A stretch of DNA of 64,000 bases from Marinibaculum pumilum (GTDB taxonomy: Bacteria; Pseudomonadota; Alphaproteobacteria; Ferrovibrionales; Ferrovibrionaceae): positions 310,001 through 374,000 of the forward strand of contig NZ_JBHRTR010000028.1 of the NCBI RefSeq assembly GCF_042646425.1, in the 5' to 3' direction. The notes below the pieces were generated by a model that saw only the letters and a program-made list of their open reading frames with translations, was not told the DNA's origin and ran no database searches. Shown one piece after another: positions 42,614 through 51,878 of this stretch (position 1 is the first letter of the stretch; every line of letters starts with the position of its first letter). The position numbers and the translations under genes are program-made.

Positions 42614-42758
42614 CGGAAACCTCCCAAGTGTCCGTGCAGCCGCTTGGACGCGGCGATTGATGCAAAAGTATCGCCGGTCGTGCGGCGGCGCGACCACTGA
42701 ATTGTCGTGCCGGTGGCAAAACCTGGGGCTTAGGAGGGGGCCAGGGCGCCTGCGCGGC

Positions 42759-43679
42759 TCACTCCGCCGCCGCGCGGGACCGGCAGAGCGCGCGCAGGGT
42801 CTCCAGGAAGGCGGCGGCAGGCCGCGGCAGGGAGCCCTTCTCCCGCTGAACGGCGACGACCTGGCGCTCCCAGGACAGCCGCTCGGGCGCCAGCACGGCG
42901 AGGCTGCCGTCGCGCAGTTCCTCCGTCACCAGGGCCTCCGGCAGCCAGGTCAGAAAGTCGCTGTCGCGCACCACGCTGGTCATCAGCCGGGCGGAGGAGG
43001 TCTCCACCGCCGTCTCCGGCGGGTCCAGGCCGGCGTCGTAGAACATCTCCGACAGCCGGCGCCACATCACGTTGTCGCGCTCGGTCAGCACCCAGGGATA
43101 GAGCTGCAGGTCCTCAAGCCCCGGCGGCCCGCCGGCACGCCGCAGCGGATGGTCCGGCCGGCAGACCACCTGCACCCGGTCGACATAGAGCGCCTCCACC
43201 CGCACCGGATAGTCGCGGATGCGGCGCATGCCGCCGGCCACGGCCAGGTCGATCTCGCCCTTCAGCAGCGCCTCCAGCAACGGCCCCTCCAACGCCTCGC
43301 GGACTTCCACCGTGAGGGCCGGGCGCCGCCCCAGCAGGCGGGAGATGGCGGCCGGAAACAGCCCCTCGATCACGCTGGGCGTGCCGCCGATCTTGGCGCG
43401 GCCGCGCGCGGTGCCGCGCATCGCCGCGATCTCCTCCACCGCGCGCTGCAGTTCGGAGGAGACCAGTTCCGCATGACGCACCAGCGCCTCGGCATAGAGG
43501 GTGGGCACCATGCCGCGCGGCTCGCGCTCGAACAGGGTCACCTGCAGGCTGCGCTCCAGCCGCCGGATCGCCTTGCTGACGGCCGGCTGGGTCAGGTTCA
43601 GCTGCTGCGAGGCGCGTCCCAGGCTGCCGCTCCGGTAGACGGCCAGGAACATCTCCATCTGGCGGGGATCGATGCGCAT
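42759..43679 (-). CDS. LysR-family transcriptional regulator
   Basis: 306 residues. N-terminal winged helix at residues 5-65 (MFLAVYRSGSLGRASQQLNL, then TQPAVSKAIRRLE), followed by the effector domain (KIGGTPSVIEGLFPAAI). Divergent from the Rieske oxygenase genes and upstream of the LIV system 2 genes on the same strand. Such a position is typical for an activator of both the catabolic operon and itself. The effector is unknown; probably the oxygenase substrate or a product. Confidence 0.92.
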   Translation of the reverse strand: MRIDPRQMEMFLAVYRSGSLGRASQQLNLTQPAVSKAIRRLERSLQVTLFEREPRGMVPTLYAEALVRHAELVSSELQRAVEEIAAMRGTARGRAKIGGTPSVIEGLFPAAISRLLGRRPALTVEVREALEGPLLEALLKGEIDLAVAGGMRRIRDYPVRVEALYVDRVQVVCRPDHPLRRAGGPPGLEDLQLYPWVLTERDNVMWRRLSEMFYDAGLDPPETAVETSSARLMTSVVRDSDFLTWLPEALVTEELRDGSLAVLAPERLSWERQVVAVQREKGSLPRPAAAFLETLRALCRSRAAAE

Positions 43680-43694
43680 AACTCACGGTAATGG

Positions 43695-43714
43695 ATTTCG
43701 GCCAAAACAGAAAT
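43695..43714. promoter_or_regulatory. LysR-type box between the regulator and the Rieske oxygenase genes
   Basis: ATTTC-N10-GAAAT, a perfect dyad of the T-N11-A kind bound by LysR proteins, 15 bases from the regulator's own ATG and about 67 bases before the oxygenase start. GCCA...TGGC (43701-43717) overlaps it. Confidence 0.5.
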
Positions 43715-43780
43715 GGCTGGGCAGGGGTAGCCGCCTGTATAACGGAGGCAATGAAAAACCCGGATCTTATGGAGGCGGTC

Positions 43781-45112
43781 ATGCTGCATGTGCCGAAGAA
43801 GGGTGGCGACGGGGGATGGGACCCCCGCGACCTGGTCGAGCCCGACCGGGCGCATCGCGCCTGCTATGCCGACCAGGAGGTGTTCGACCTGGAGATCGAG
43901 CGGATCTTCCACCGGTCCTGGATCTATGCCGGGCATGAGAGCCAGATCCCCAATCCCGGCGACTTCGCCACCTTCCAGATCGGCCGCCAGCCGATGATCA
44001 TGACCCGGGCCGCCGACGGCTCGATCCACGTGCTCTACAACCGCTGCCCGCATCGCGGCGCGATGCTGACCAACGAGCATATGGGCAATTGCGGGCAGAC
44101 CCTGACCTGCTCCTACCATTCCTGGCAGTTCAAGCTGGACGGCAAGGTGCATGCGATCCCGACGCCGGACGGCTACAAGGGCACCCGCCTGTCGACCGAC
44201 AACCCGGACTGCAGCATGAAGGCGGCGCCGCGGGTGCAGGGCTATCGCGGCTTCTGGTTCGCCAGCCTGGCGGCGGAGGGGCCCGACCTGGTGACCTGGC
44301 TGGGCGGCGCCAAGGCGGCCTTCGACGATATGTGCGACCGGGCGCCGGAAGGCGAGGTCGAGGTCGTGCCGACCTGCTTCCGGGTGATCCAGAAGTCGAA
44401 CTGGAAGATCTTCCTGGAGAACCAGCTCGACGCGCTGCATCCCTCCATCACCCATGGCGCGGCCGGCAAGGCGGCGTCGGAGGTGGAGGACGAGATCAAG
44501 GCGGAGACCGGCGAGAACGCGCCGCTGCAGTACCACTACCTGTCGGCCTTCACGACGCCGATCTACAAGTGGGACGGCCTGCAGACCCGCGGCTTCAAGT
44601 ACGGCCACTGCATCCTGGAAGGCTATATGGGCCTGCGGCCGACGGACCCGGACACCCTGGAATACGAGGCGGTGATGGAGCGTGCCTACGGCAAGGCGCG
44701 CACCGAGGAGATCCTGACCACCAACATCCACCACGTGCTGGTCTATCCCTGCCTGTCGGTGCAGGCGCCGCTGCAGCAGCTGCGCGCGGTGCGCCCCCTG
44801 GGCCCCGACCGGACCCTGACGGAGATCTGGCATTTCCGCCTGAAGGGTGCGCCGGAGCCGATCTACCGGCGTTCCCTGCACTACTTCAACCTGGTGAACT
44901 CGCCGTCGACGATGATCAACGCCGACGACCTCTACAATTTCTGGCGCTGCCAGCAGGGGCTGGAGAGCGAGGGCGGCGACTGGGTCAGCTTCCACCGCAA
45001 TGCCGGTCAGGACCCGGAGAAGGACGGCGAGATCACCTCCGTCACCGGCCTGAGCGAGATGCCGATGCGGCACATGTTCACCGCCTGGACCGACTATATG
45101 GGGGAGGGCTGA
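43781..45112 (+). CDS. aromatic-ring-hydroxylating dioxygenase, alpha subunit (Rieske)
   Basis: 443 residues from ATG 43781, with GGAGG five bases upstream; in-frame ATGs at 43751 and 43691 are worse placed. Rieske [2Fe-2S] ligands Cys89-x-His91 (CPHRGA) and Cys110-x2-His113 (CSYHSW). The mononuclear iron site follows the family pattern with bridging Asp217 and ligands His220 and His225 in ENQLDALHPSITH. These oxygenases make cis-dihydrodiols or catechols from aromatics, with electrons from a reductase and often a ferredoxin. Neither is encoded next to it. The beta subunit follows after three bases. Confidence 0.93.
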   Translation: MLHVPKKGGDGGWDPRDLVEPDRAHRACYADQEVFDLEIERIFHRSWIYAGHESQIPNPGDFATFQIGRQPMIMTRAADGSIHVLYNRCPHRGAMLTNEHMGNCGQTLTCSYHSWQFKLDGKVHAIPTPDGYKGTRLSTDNPDCSMKAAPRVQGYRGFWFASLAAEGPDLVTWLGGAKAAFDDMCDRAPEGEVEVVPTCFRVIQKSNWKIFLENQLDALHPSITHGAAGKAASEVEDEIKAETGENAPLQYHYLSAFTTPIYKWDGLQTRGFKYGHCILEGYMGLRPTDPDTLEYEAVMERAYGKARTEEILTTNIHHVLVYPCLSVQAPLQQLRAVRPLGPDRTLTEIWHFRLKGAPEPIYRRSLHYFNLVNSPSTMINADDLYNFWRCQQGLESEGGDWVSFHRNAGQDPEKDGEITSVTGLSEMPMRHMFTAWTDYMGEG

Positions 45113-45115
45113 GCG

Positions 45116-45646
45116 ATGGCGGAGGCCGCGATCGACAGCGCCGCGGAGCGGGGCCTGCTGGCCCGGCTGGAGACCCAGTGGCAGGTCGAGCAGTTCCTCA
45201 CCCGTCAGGCGGAGATCCTGGACGAACGGCGCTGGGCCGACTGGATGGAGCTGTTCACCTCCGACGGCCATTACTGGATGCCGGCCGATCCCGCCCACAC
45301 GTCGGGCGAGGGCGTGCCCAGCATCTTCTACGAGGACCGCTGGCTGATGCGGACCCGGATGAAACGGCTGCAGCATCCGCGCGCCTGGTCGCAGAGCCCG
45401 CGCAACCGCACCAGCCATGTCGTCGGCAATGTGGTGATCGAGCGCGACGACCCGAAGACGGGGGAGGTCGTCGCGCGGTCGAAGTTCCACGTGGTGGAGT
45501 TCCGGCTGGACGCACAGCGCTACTTCGCCGGCAGCTACCGCCACCATCTGGTACGCACGCCGGACGGCTTCCGCATCCGCCTGCAGCGGGTCGACATCGT
45601 CAACTATGACGGCCCGTTCGAATACGTCCTGCAGTTCTGGATCTAG
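45116..45646 (+). CDS. aromatic-ring-hydroxylating dioxygenase, beta subunit
   Basis: 176 residues of the SnoaL/NTF2-like fold. The family pattern is seen in VEQFLTRQAEILDERRWADWMELFTSDGHYWMPA (residues about 23-56, shown in shorter parts: FLTRQAEILDERRW and DGHYWMPAD), FYEDRWLMRTRMKRL, and the C-terminal VDIVNYDGPFEYVLQFWI. It has a structural role in the alpha3-beta3 hexamer. ATG 45116 is immediately after the alpha-subunit stop, so translation is coupled. Confidence 0.93.
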   Translation: MAEAAIDSAAERGLLARLETQWQVEQFLTRQAEILDERRWADWMELFTSDGHYWMPADPAHTSGEGVPSIFYEDRWLMRTRMKRLQHPRAWSQSPRNRTSHVVGNVVIERDDPKTGEVVARSKFHVVEFRLDAQRYFAGSYRHHLVRTPDGFRIRLQRVDIVNYDGPFEYVLQFWI

Positions 45647-45688
45647 CGGGGCGGGGCGTCGAGCGGCGCTGCCGATGCTCACACTTCG

Positions 45689-45799
45689 CCGTCATCCTCG
45701 GCCCCCGAGCCGAGGATCCCAACGCCGTCGTTGACGGGCCGCCGCCTCGCAGCGGTGCCGTTCCGTCGCGATCCTCGGCTCGGGGGCCGAGGATGACGG
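45689..45799. repeat. paired 30-bp perfect inverted repeat (CCTCGG-type), second copy
   Basis: 45689-45718 is the exact reverse complement of 45770-45799, with 51 bases between. Arm sequence is the same as at 17391-17498 apart from a shift of a base or two at the ends. It lies between the dioxygenase beta subunit and the convergent MDR gene, where the long hairpin could end transcription in both directions. Confidence 0.9.
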
Positions 45800-45830
45800 C
45801 ACCGATGTGCCGAGAGGCGCCGCTTGCCCC

Positions 45831-46844
45831 TCAGACCGTCAGGCAGATCTTGCCGAAATGGCCCTGCGCCTCCTGATGGGCGAAGGCGTCGGCGATGCCC
45901 TGCAGGGGGTAGCGGCTGTCGATCACCGGGCGGATGCCGGTCGCCTCGATCGCGGCGACCATGTCTTCCTGGTCCTGGCGGGAGCCGACCAGGATGCCGG
46001 TCACGGTCAGCACCTTGCGGAACAGGGCGGCCGTCGGCACCTCGCCGGTGCGGCCGGTCAGCACGCCGATCATCGCGATATGGCCGCCCATGCGGCAGGC
46101 GGCGATCGATTCCCCGAAGGTGCCCGGCCCGCCGACCTCGATCACCTTGTCGACGCCGGCGCCGCCCGTGATCTCCTGCACCGCCTTCCCCCAGCGCGGC
46201 TCGGCCTTGTAGTTGACGACATGGTCGGCGCCCAGCGCCGTCAGCCGCTCCAGCTTCGCGTCGGAGGAGGAGGTCGCGATCACCCGCGCGCCGGCCGCCT
46301 TGGCGAACTGCAGGGCGAAGATCGAGACCCCGCCCGTGCCCAGCACCAGCACGGTCTCCCCCATTTTCAGCGGCTGGGTGTGGGTCAGCGCCCGCCAGGC
46401 GGTGACGGCGGCGCAGGGCAGGGTCGCCGCCTCGTCCATGCCATAGCCGGCCGGCATGCGGGTGAAGGCCGTGGCCGGCATCGCCACATATTCCGCGGCG
46501 AAGCCGTCGATATTGTCGCCGGGCACGCCGCCCGCCTTCGCCGGGGTCAGCGGGCCGTCCGCCCAGCCGGGGAAGAACAGCGACAGCACCTTGTCGCCGA
46601 CCGCGAACGCGTCGACCCCGGCGCCCAGCGCGACGACCTCGCCCGCGCCGTCGGACATCGGAATCCGGCCATCGGGGATCGGCAGCATGCCGGTCACCAC
46701 CGCATAGTCGTGATAGTTCAGGGAACTGGCATGGATGCGGACCAGGATCTCGCCCGGGCCCGGCTCGGGCACCGCGCGTTCGGCGATCTCGAGCTTGTCC
46801 AGGCCGCCCGCGGCTGCGGCGGTGGCGACGCGCATCATCGACAT
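45831..46844 (-). CDS. MDR-family NAD(P)-dependent alcohol dehydrogenase/quinone oxidoreductase
   Basis: 337 residues from ATG 46844 (AGGAG six bases upstream). GroES-like N-terminal domain with LNYHDYAVVTG and SDGAGEVVALGAGVD, then a Rossmann domain with GTGGVSIFALQFAKAAGARVIATS. Zinc ligands of true alcohol dehydrogenases are not in place, so it is closer to the quinone-oxidoreductase/enoyl-reductase side of the family. Convergent with the dioxygenase genes and divergent from the iorA-like gene. Role unknown. Confidence 0.88.
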   Translation of the reverse strand: MSMMRVATAAAAGGLDKLEIAERAVPEPGPGEILVRIHASSLNYHDYAVVTGMLPIPDGRIPMSDGAGEVVALGAGVDAFAVGDKVLSLFFPGWADGPLTPAKAGGVPGDNIDGFAAEYVAMPATAFTRMPAGYGMDEAATLPCAAVTAWRALTHTQPLKMGETVLVLGTGGVSIFALQFAKAAGARVIATSSSDAKLERLTALGADHVVNYKAEPRWGKAVQEITGGAGVDKVIEVGGPGTFGESIAACRMGGHIAMIGVLTGRTGEVPTAALFRKVLTVTGILVGSRQDQEDMVAAIEATGIRPVIDSRYPLQGIADAFAHQEAQGHFGKICLTV

Positions 46845-47048
46845 GATCGGCTCCTGCTGGCTGGGGGGCGTGCGGGGCGGTGACGCTGGCATGGTGCATG
46901 CGGAGGGTCAAACCGGACGGGAGTGCATTCCGGCCGGGCCTCTGTTGCTCCGGAACCGCCGTCGCGCCATCTTGGTCATCCTCCGCCGATACGAAACGCG
47001 GGGCGATCTTGGGATACCGAACGATGAAGCGGACGAGGAACCGGGCGC

Positions 47049-49214
47049 ATGGCTGAACGCTCCTTTGCGAAAGAGGTCCAGCAGCTGCGCATCGGCGCAG
47101 GCCAGGAGTTCCGCGGCGAGGGCATCCTGGCCCTGACCAAGGCGCTGCTGCAATGCGGGGTCGGCTATGTCGGCGGCTATCAGGGCGCGCCGATCTCGCA
47201 CCTGATGGACGTGCTGGCCGATGGCGAGGAGATCCTCAGCGAGCTCGGCGTGCATTTCGAGGCATCCGCGAACGAGGCCGCTGCCGGCGCCACCCTGGCC
47301 GCCTCCGTCCACTACCCGATCCGCGGCGCGGTGGCCTGGAAGTCGACGGTGGGCACCAACGTCGCCTCCGACGCGCTGGCCAACCTGGCCTCCGGCGGGG
47401 TGACCGGCGGCGCGCTGATCGTGGTGGGGGAGGATTACGGCGAGGGCTCCTCGATCATGCAGGAGCGCAGCCATGCCTTCGCGATGAAATCGCAGATCTG
47501 GCTTTTGGACCCGCGCCCCAACCTGGAAAGCATCGTCAAGGCGGTGGAGGACGGCTTCGAGCTGTCGGAGGCATCGAACACCCCGGTGATGCTGCAGGTC
47601 CGCATCCGCGCCTGCCACGTGCATGGCCGCTTCATCGCCAAGGACAACCAGCGGCCGAAGATGACGGTCGCCGAGGCGCTGGAGAATCCGCGCCGCGACA
47701 GCGCCCGGGTGGTGCTGCCGCCGGCGGCCTTCGCGCACGAGCATGAGAAGGTCGACCGGCGCTGGCCGGCGGCGGTGGACTTCGTGCGCGAGCGGAAGTT
47801 GAACGAACGGTTCGGGCCGGAAGACGGCAGGGTCGGCATCGTTCTGCAGGGCGGCATGTACAACGGCGTGCTGCGGGCGCTGCAGCTGCTGGGCCTGGCG
47901 GATGTCTATGGCGAGAGCCGCATCCCCCTTTATGTCCTGAACGTCACCTATCCGCTGGTCGATGACGAGTTCCTGGCCTTCTGCGCCGGCAAGGACGCGG
48001 TCCTCGTGGTGGAGGAGGGCCAGCCCAACTATCTGGAGCAGGCCTTCGGCGCGATGCTGCACAACGCCGACAGCCCGACCCGGCTGCGCGGCAAGGACCC
48101 ATTCCCGAAGGCCGGCGAATATACCGGGCAGGTGATGCTGGACGGCATCCGCGCCTTCCTGCGCGACCATGCGGCGGAGATGCTGAGCGACCAGGACCGC
48201 GCGCCCAACCGCAGCCAGGATGCGGTGCCGGCGGAGGAACTGGCCGCCGCCGTGCCGCCGCGGCCGCCGGGCTTCTGCACCGGCTGTCCGGAACGGCCGA
48301 TCTTCGCCGCCATGAAGCTGGTGGAGAAGGATCTGGGCGAGCATCACATCGCCGGCGATATCGGCTGCCACCTGTTCGCCAGCCTGCCGCCGTTCAACAT
48401 GGGCGCCACCACCATGGGCTACGGCCTGGGGCCGGCCTCTGCCTCCGCCTTCAACGTGCCGGCGGGCAAGCGCTCGATCTCCATCATCGGCGATGGCGGC
48501 TTCTGGCATAACGGCCTGAACTCGTCGATCGGCGGCGCCGTGTTCAACAAATCGAACGGCCTGGTGGTGGTGGTCGACAACAACTACACCGCCGCCACCG
48601 GCGGGCAGGACATCCTGTCCAGCCGCGCCAGCAACGCCTCGCGCTCCACGAAGCATCCGATCGCCAATGCGATCCGCGGCATGGGCGTGGACTGGGTGCG
48701 CCAGATCGACCGCACCTATGACGTGCCGAAGATGCGCGCGACGATGAAAGAGGCGCTGACGACCGATGCGCCGGGCCTGAAGGTCATCGTCGCCTCGTCG
48801 GAATGCATGCTGAACCGCCAGCGCCGCGAGAAGCCGCAGCGCGCCGAGGCGGTGAAGGACGGAAAGCGGATTGTTCAGCCGCGCTTCGGCGTCGACGAGG
48901 ATGTCTGCACCGGCGACCATGCCTGCATCCGCCTGTCGGGCTGCCCCTCCCTGTCGGTGAAGCGGCTGGACGACCCGCTGCGCGACGACCCGGTCGCCGC
49001 CATCGACGAGAGCTGCGTCGGCTGCGGCAATTGCGGCGAGGTGGCGGATGCCGCCGTGCTCTGCCCGTCCTTCTACCGCGCCGATGTCGTGCACAACCCG
49101 AACGCCTTCGACCGCTTCCTGCACCGCCTGCGGTCGCGGCTGATCGGCGCCCTGCAGGGCCGCCGGGCGCGCGGCCGGCTGGACTTCTCCGGCATGCCGG
49201 CGCGGGCAGGCTGA
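47049..49214 (+). CDS. indolepyruvate ferredoxin oxidoreductase-like alpha subunit (ThDP and Fe-S)
   Basis: 721 residues. N-terminal 2-oxoacid oxidoreductase domain (ALTKALLQCGVGYVGGYQGAP), the FCTGCPERP segment near 414, ThDP-binding GDGGF at 481-485 through DNNYTAATGG near 510, and C-terminal Cys-rich ferredoxin modules from about 620: CTGDHACIRLSGCP, with unusual five-residue gaps, and CVGCGNCGEVADAAVLCP. The family converts aryl pyruvates to aryl acetyl-CoA with ferredoxin reduction. The altered first Fe-S motif is worth noting. The beta subunit follows after four bases. Substrate specificity is inferred only from family. Confidence 0.88.
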   Translation: MAERSFAKEVQQLRIGAGQEFRGEGILALTKALLQCGVGYVGGYQGAPISHLMDVLADGEEILSELGVHFEASANEAAAGATLAASVHYPIRGAVAWKSTVGTNVASDALANLASGGVTGGALIVVGEDYGEGSSIMQERSHAFAMKSQIWLLDPRPNLESIVKAVEDGFELSEASNTPVMLQVRIRACHVHGRFIAKDNQRPKMTVAEALENPRRDSARVVLPPAAFAHEHEKVDRRWPAAVDFVRERKLNERFGPEDGRVGIVLQGGMYNGVLRALQLLGLADVYGESRIPLYVLNVTYPLVDDEFLAFCAGKDAVLVVEEGQPNYLEQAFGAMLHNADSPTRLRGKDPFPKAGEYTGQVMLDGIRAFLRDHAAEMLSDQDRAPNRSQDAVPAEELAAAVPPRPPGFCTGCPERPIFAAMKLVEKDLGEHHIAGDIGCHLFASLPPFNMGATTMGYGLGPASASAFNVPAGKRSISIIGDGGFWHNGLNSSIGGAVFNKSNGLVVVVDNNYTAATGGQDILSSRASNASRSTKHPIANAIRGMGVDWVRQIDRTYDVPKMRATMKEALTTDAPGLKVIVASSECMLNRQRREKPQRAEAVKDGKRIVQPRFGVDEDVCTGDHACIRLSGCPSLSVKRLDDPLRDDPVAAIDESCVGCGNCGEVADAAVLCPSFYRADVVHNPNAFDRFLHRLRSRLIGALQGRRARGRLDFSGMPARAG

Positions 49215-49218
49215 GCCG

Positions 49219-50787
49219 GTGAGCGCGGCAACGGAAAGCACCGGGTCGGCCGGCGGCGCCACGGCGGCCAGGCAGCGGATCATCAAGCTGGCGGTGCTGG
49301 CGGTCGGCGGCCAGGGCGGCGGCGTGCTGAGCGACTGGATCACCGCCACGGCGGAGGAAAATGGCTGGCGGGCGCAGTCGACCTCGGTGCCCGGGGTGGC
49401 GCAGCGCACCGGCGCCACCGTCTACTACATCGAGATGGTGCCCGACGAGGGGCGGCAGCCGGTCTTCTCCCTGATGCCGACCCCGGGCGACGTGGACATC
49501 GTCGTCGCCGCGGAGCTGATGGAAGCCGGTCGCGCCATCCAGCGCGGCTTCGTCACCGCCGACCGCACCACCCTGATCACCTCGACCCACCGCGCCCTGG
49601 CGCTGATCGAAAAGGCGGAGCCCGGCGACGGCATCCGCCCGAACGCGCCGGTGCTGGACATCGCGCGCCGGTCCTGTGCGCGGCTGATCGCCGCCGACAT
49701 GGAGCGGCTGGCGCGCAGCCATGGCAGCATGATCTCCGCCAGCCTGTTCGGCGCGCTGGCCGGCGCCGGGGTGCTGCCCTTCACTGCCGAGCAGTTCAAG
49801 GAGACGATCCGGGCCGGCGGCCGCGGCGTGGAGGCGAGCCTGCGCGCCTTTGATGCCGGGCGCACGTCGGTCGAGCTGAACCCCGAACCGGCTGCGTCCG
49901 AGGACGCGGCCTGCGCACCGGCGGCGCCGTCCGACCCCGCAGGTCCGAAAGCGCTGCAGGATGCCTATGCGGCACTGACGGCGCGGGTCGCCTCCTATCC
50001 GGCGCCGGCCCAGGCGATGCTGGCCGCCGGCCTGCAGAAGGTGGTGGATTTCCAGGACCTGGCCTATGGCGCGGAATATCTGGACCGGGTCGACGCGGTG
50101 CTGGCGCTGGACAAGCGGATCGACGGCGGCTCCCGCAACTTCCTGCTGACCGTGGACGCGGCGAAGTACATCGCCAATGCGATGGCCTATGACGATGTGG
50201 TGCGGGTGGCGGACCTGAAGACCCGCGCCAGCCGCTTCGCCCGGGTGCGGGCCGAGATGGGCGTCGGGGAGGGCCAGGTCCTGCACACCACGGAATTCAT
50301 GCATCCGCGGATGGAAGAGGTCTGCGGCACCCTGCCGGCGGGCCTGGGCCGCTGGATCGAGGCGCGGCCGGGCCTGATGCGCAACCTGGACCGGCTGGTC
50401 AATCGCGGCCGGCGGGTGCGCACCGACGGCCTGTTCTGGTTCCTGATGCTCTACGGTGTCGGCGGCCTGCGGCGCTGGCGGCGCGGCATGCTGCGCCACA
50501 AGGTGGAACAGGCGCATCTGGAAGCCTGGCTGGCGGAAATGCGGCGGGTGGCGGAGCAGGATTACGACCTGGCGGTCGAGGTGCTGCGCTGCCGCCGGCT
50601 GGTGAAGGGCTACAGCGATACCCATGCCCGCGGGGAGTCGAAATTCGCCCGGGTGATCGGCGCGATCCCGCTGGTGGAAGGCCGGCCCGACGCCGCCGAC
50701 TGGATCCGCCGGCTGCGCGAACTGGCCCTGAAGGACGAGGCGGGGGAGGCCCTGGACGGCGGCATCCGGACCCTGCGCGAACTCTGA
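49219..50787 (+). CDS. indolepyruvate oxidoreductase-like beta subunit with C-terminal DUF6537-type domain
   Basis: 522 residues from GTG 49219. Residues 20-215 are the gamma-type 2-oxoacid:ferredoxin oxidoreductase domain (LAVLAVGGQGGGVLSDWI, TSVPGVAQRTGATVYYIEM). After a Pro/Ala linker, residues 240-500 form the helical domain that in the one-chain aerobic enzymes follows the gamma domain (SRNFLLTVDAAKYIANAMAYDD is split as SRNFLLTVDAAKY and IANAMAYDD). Subunit length and order fit a two-gene enzyme. It ends 68 bases before the TRAP transporter genes. Confidence 0.85.
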   Translation: MSAATESTGSAGGATAARQRIIKLAVLAVGGQGGGVLSDWITATAEENGWRAQSTSVPGVAQRTGATVYYIEMVPDEGRQPVFSLMPTPGDVDIVVAAELMEAGRAIQRGFVTADRTTLITSTHRALALIEKAEPGDGIRPNAPVLDIARRSCARLIAADMERLARSHGSMISASLFGALAGAGVLPFTAEQFKETIRAGGRGVEASLRAFDAGRTSVELNPEPAASEDAACAPAAPSDPAGPKALQDAYAALTARVASYPAPAQAMLAAGLQKVVDFQDLAYGAEYLDRVDAVLALDKRIDGGSRNFLLTVDAAKYIANAMAYDDVVRVADLKTRASRFARVRAEMGVGEGQVLHTTEFMHPRMEEVCGTLPAGLGRWIEARPGLMRNLDRLVNRGRRVRTDGLFWFLMLYGVGGLRRWRRGMLRHKVEQAHLEAWLAEMRRVAEQDYDLAVEVLRCRRLVKGYSDTHARGESKFARVIGAIPLVEGRPDAADWIRRLRELALKDEAGEALDGGIRTLREL

Positions 50788-50855
50788 CGCCTTTCGCCGC
50801 GACCGCGCAGCGGCTAGAACGGAAGGCAACGATAAAGCGATCAGGGGAGGAAAGC

Positions 50856-51839
50856 ATGATGCGCCACATGATCACAGGAGCGGTCGCCGCAATCGCCATC
50901 GCTGCCGCCGGCCTGCACGCCGGCCCGGCCCAGGCGGAGGCCAAGGTGCTGCAGGCCGCGGCCTGCTTTCCGCAGGGGTCGTTCTTCGCCAAGCGGTTCG
51001 AGGCCTTCATCGACACGGTGAACATGCGCGGCAAGGACGTCGTGCAGCTCAACTATGTCGGCGGCGCGCCGGCGATCGGCAGCCCCTTCACCCTGGTGCA
51101 GAAGGTCGCGCAGGGGGTCTACGACATCAGCTCCTGCACCGGCGCCTACTACCAGAACGTCGTGCCCGAGGCCGATGCCTGGAAGCTGCTGGAGCGCACG
51201 CCGGCGGAAATCCGCGAGAACGGCGGCTGGGCGCTGATGACGGAGATCCACCGGGCACAGGGCCTGGTGCCGCTGGCACGCTTCAACTACGGCATGCCGT
51301 TCCAGCTCTACCTGGGCGAGGGCCACAAGATCGACAAGCCGGACCTGTCGGGCCTGCATCTGCGGGTGGCGCCGATCTACACCAATTTCTTCAAGGCGAT
51401 GGGGGCGACGACGCAGACCTCCAACCTGGACCAGGTCTATACCCTGATGGAGAACGGCACCGTCGCCGGCTATGGCTGGCCGATCACCGGCCTGCGCCCC
51501 GGCTGGGAGAAGGTGACGAAGTACCGGGTCGATCCCGGCTTCTATGACGTGGACCTGGAACTGATCGCGAATGCCGGGGCCTGGGACGGGCTGAGCCAGC
51601 AGGCGCGCGACATCATCCAGAAGGCCGCCCTGGAATACGAGCAGCAGGCGGTGGTCGAGGACGCCAAGGCGGCGGACGCCTCCCGTGCCAAGCAGGCGAA
51701 CGAGTTCGAGATCATCACCTTCACCGGCGCGGATGCGGAGAAATGGCTGCAGACCGCCCGGGACACCGGCTGGGCCGGGGTGGAGGAGACCAGCCCGGAG
51801 AACGGCCCGAAGCTGCGCAAGCTGTTCGCCAAGGAATAG
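50856..51839 (+). CDS. TRAP transporter substrate-binding protein (DctP family)
   Basis: 327 residues, ATG 50856 after AGGGGAGGAAAG. Signal peptide about 1-27 (ITGAVAAIAIAAAGLHAG). Mature domain with QLNYVGGAPAIGSPFTLVQKVAQGVYDI and the DLSGLHLRVAPIYTNFFKAMGA ligand-binding stretch (given as SGLHLRVAPIYTNF); the Arg in this strand normally binds the substrate carboxylate. Ligand probably an organic acid, consistent with the neighbouring 2-oxoacid oxidoreductase. First of three TRAP genes. Confidence 0.9.
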   Translation: MMRHMITGAVAAIAIAAAGLHAGPAQAEAKVLQAAACFPQGSFFAKRFEAFIDTVNMRGKDVVQLNYVGGAPAIGSPFTLVQKVAQGVYDISSCTGAYYQNVVPEADAWKLLERTPAEIRENGGWALMTEIHRAQGLVPLARFNYGMPFQLYLGEGHKIDKPDLSGLHLRVAPIYTNFFKAMGATTQTSNLDQVYTLMENGTVAGYGWPITGLRPGWEKVTKYRVDPGFYDVDLELIANAGAWDGLSQQARDIIQKAALEYEQQAVVEDAKAADASRAKQANEFEIITFTGADAEKWLQTARDTGWAGVEETSPENGPKLRKLFAKE

Positions 51840-51878
51840 CGGCCGCGCGGGCGCCGGCGCAGCGCCGGCAGGCTTGCC

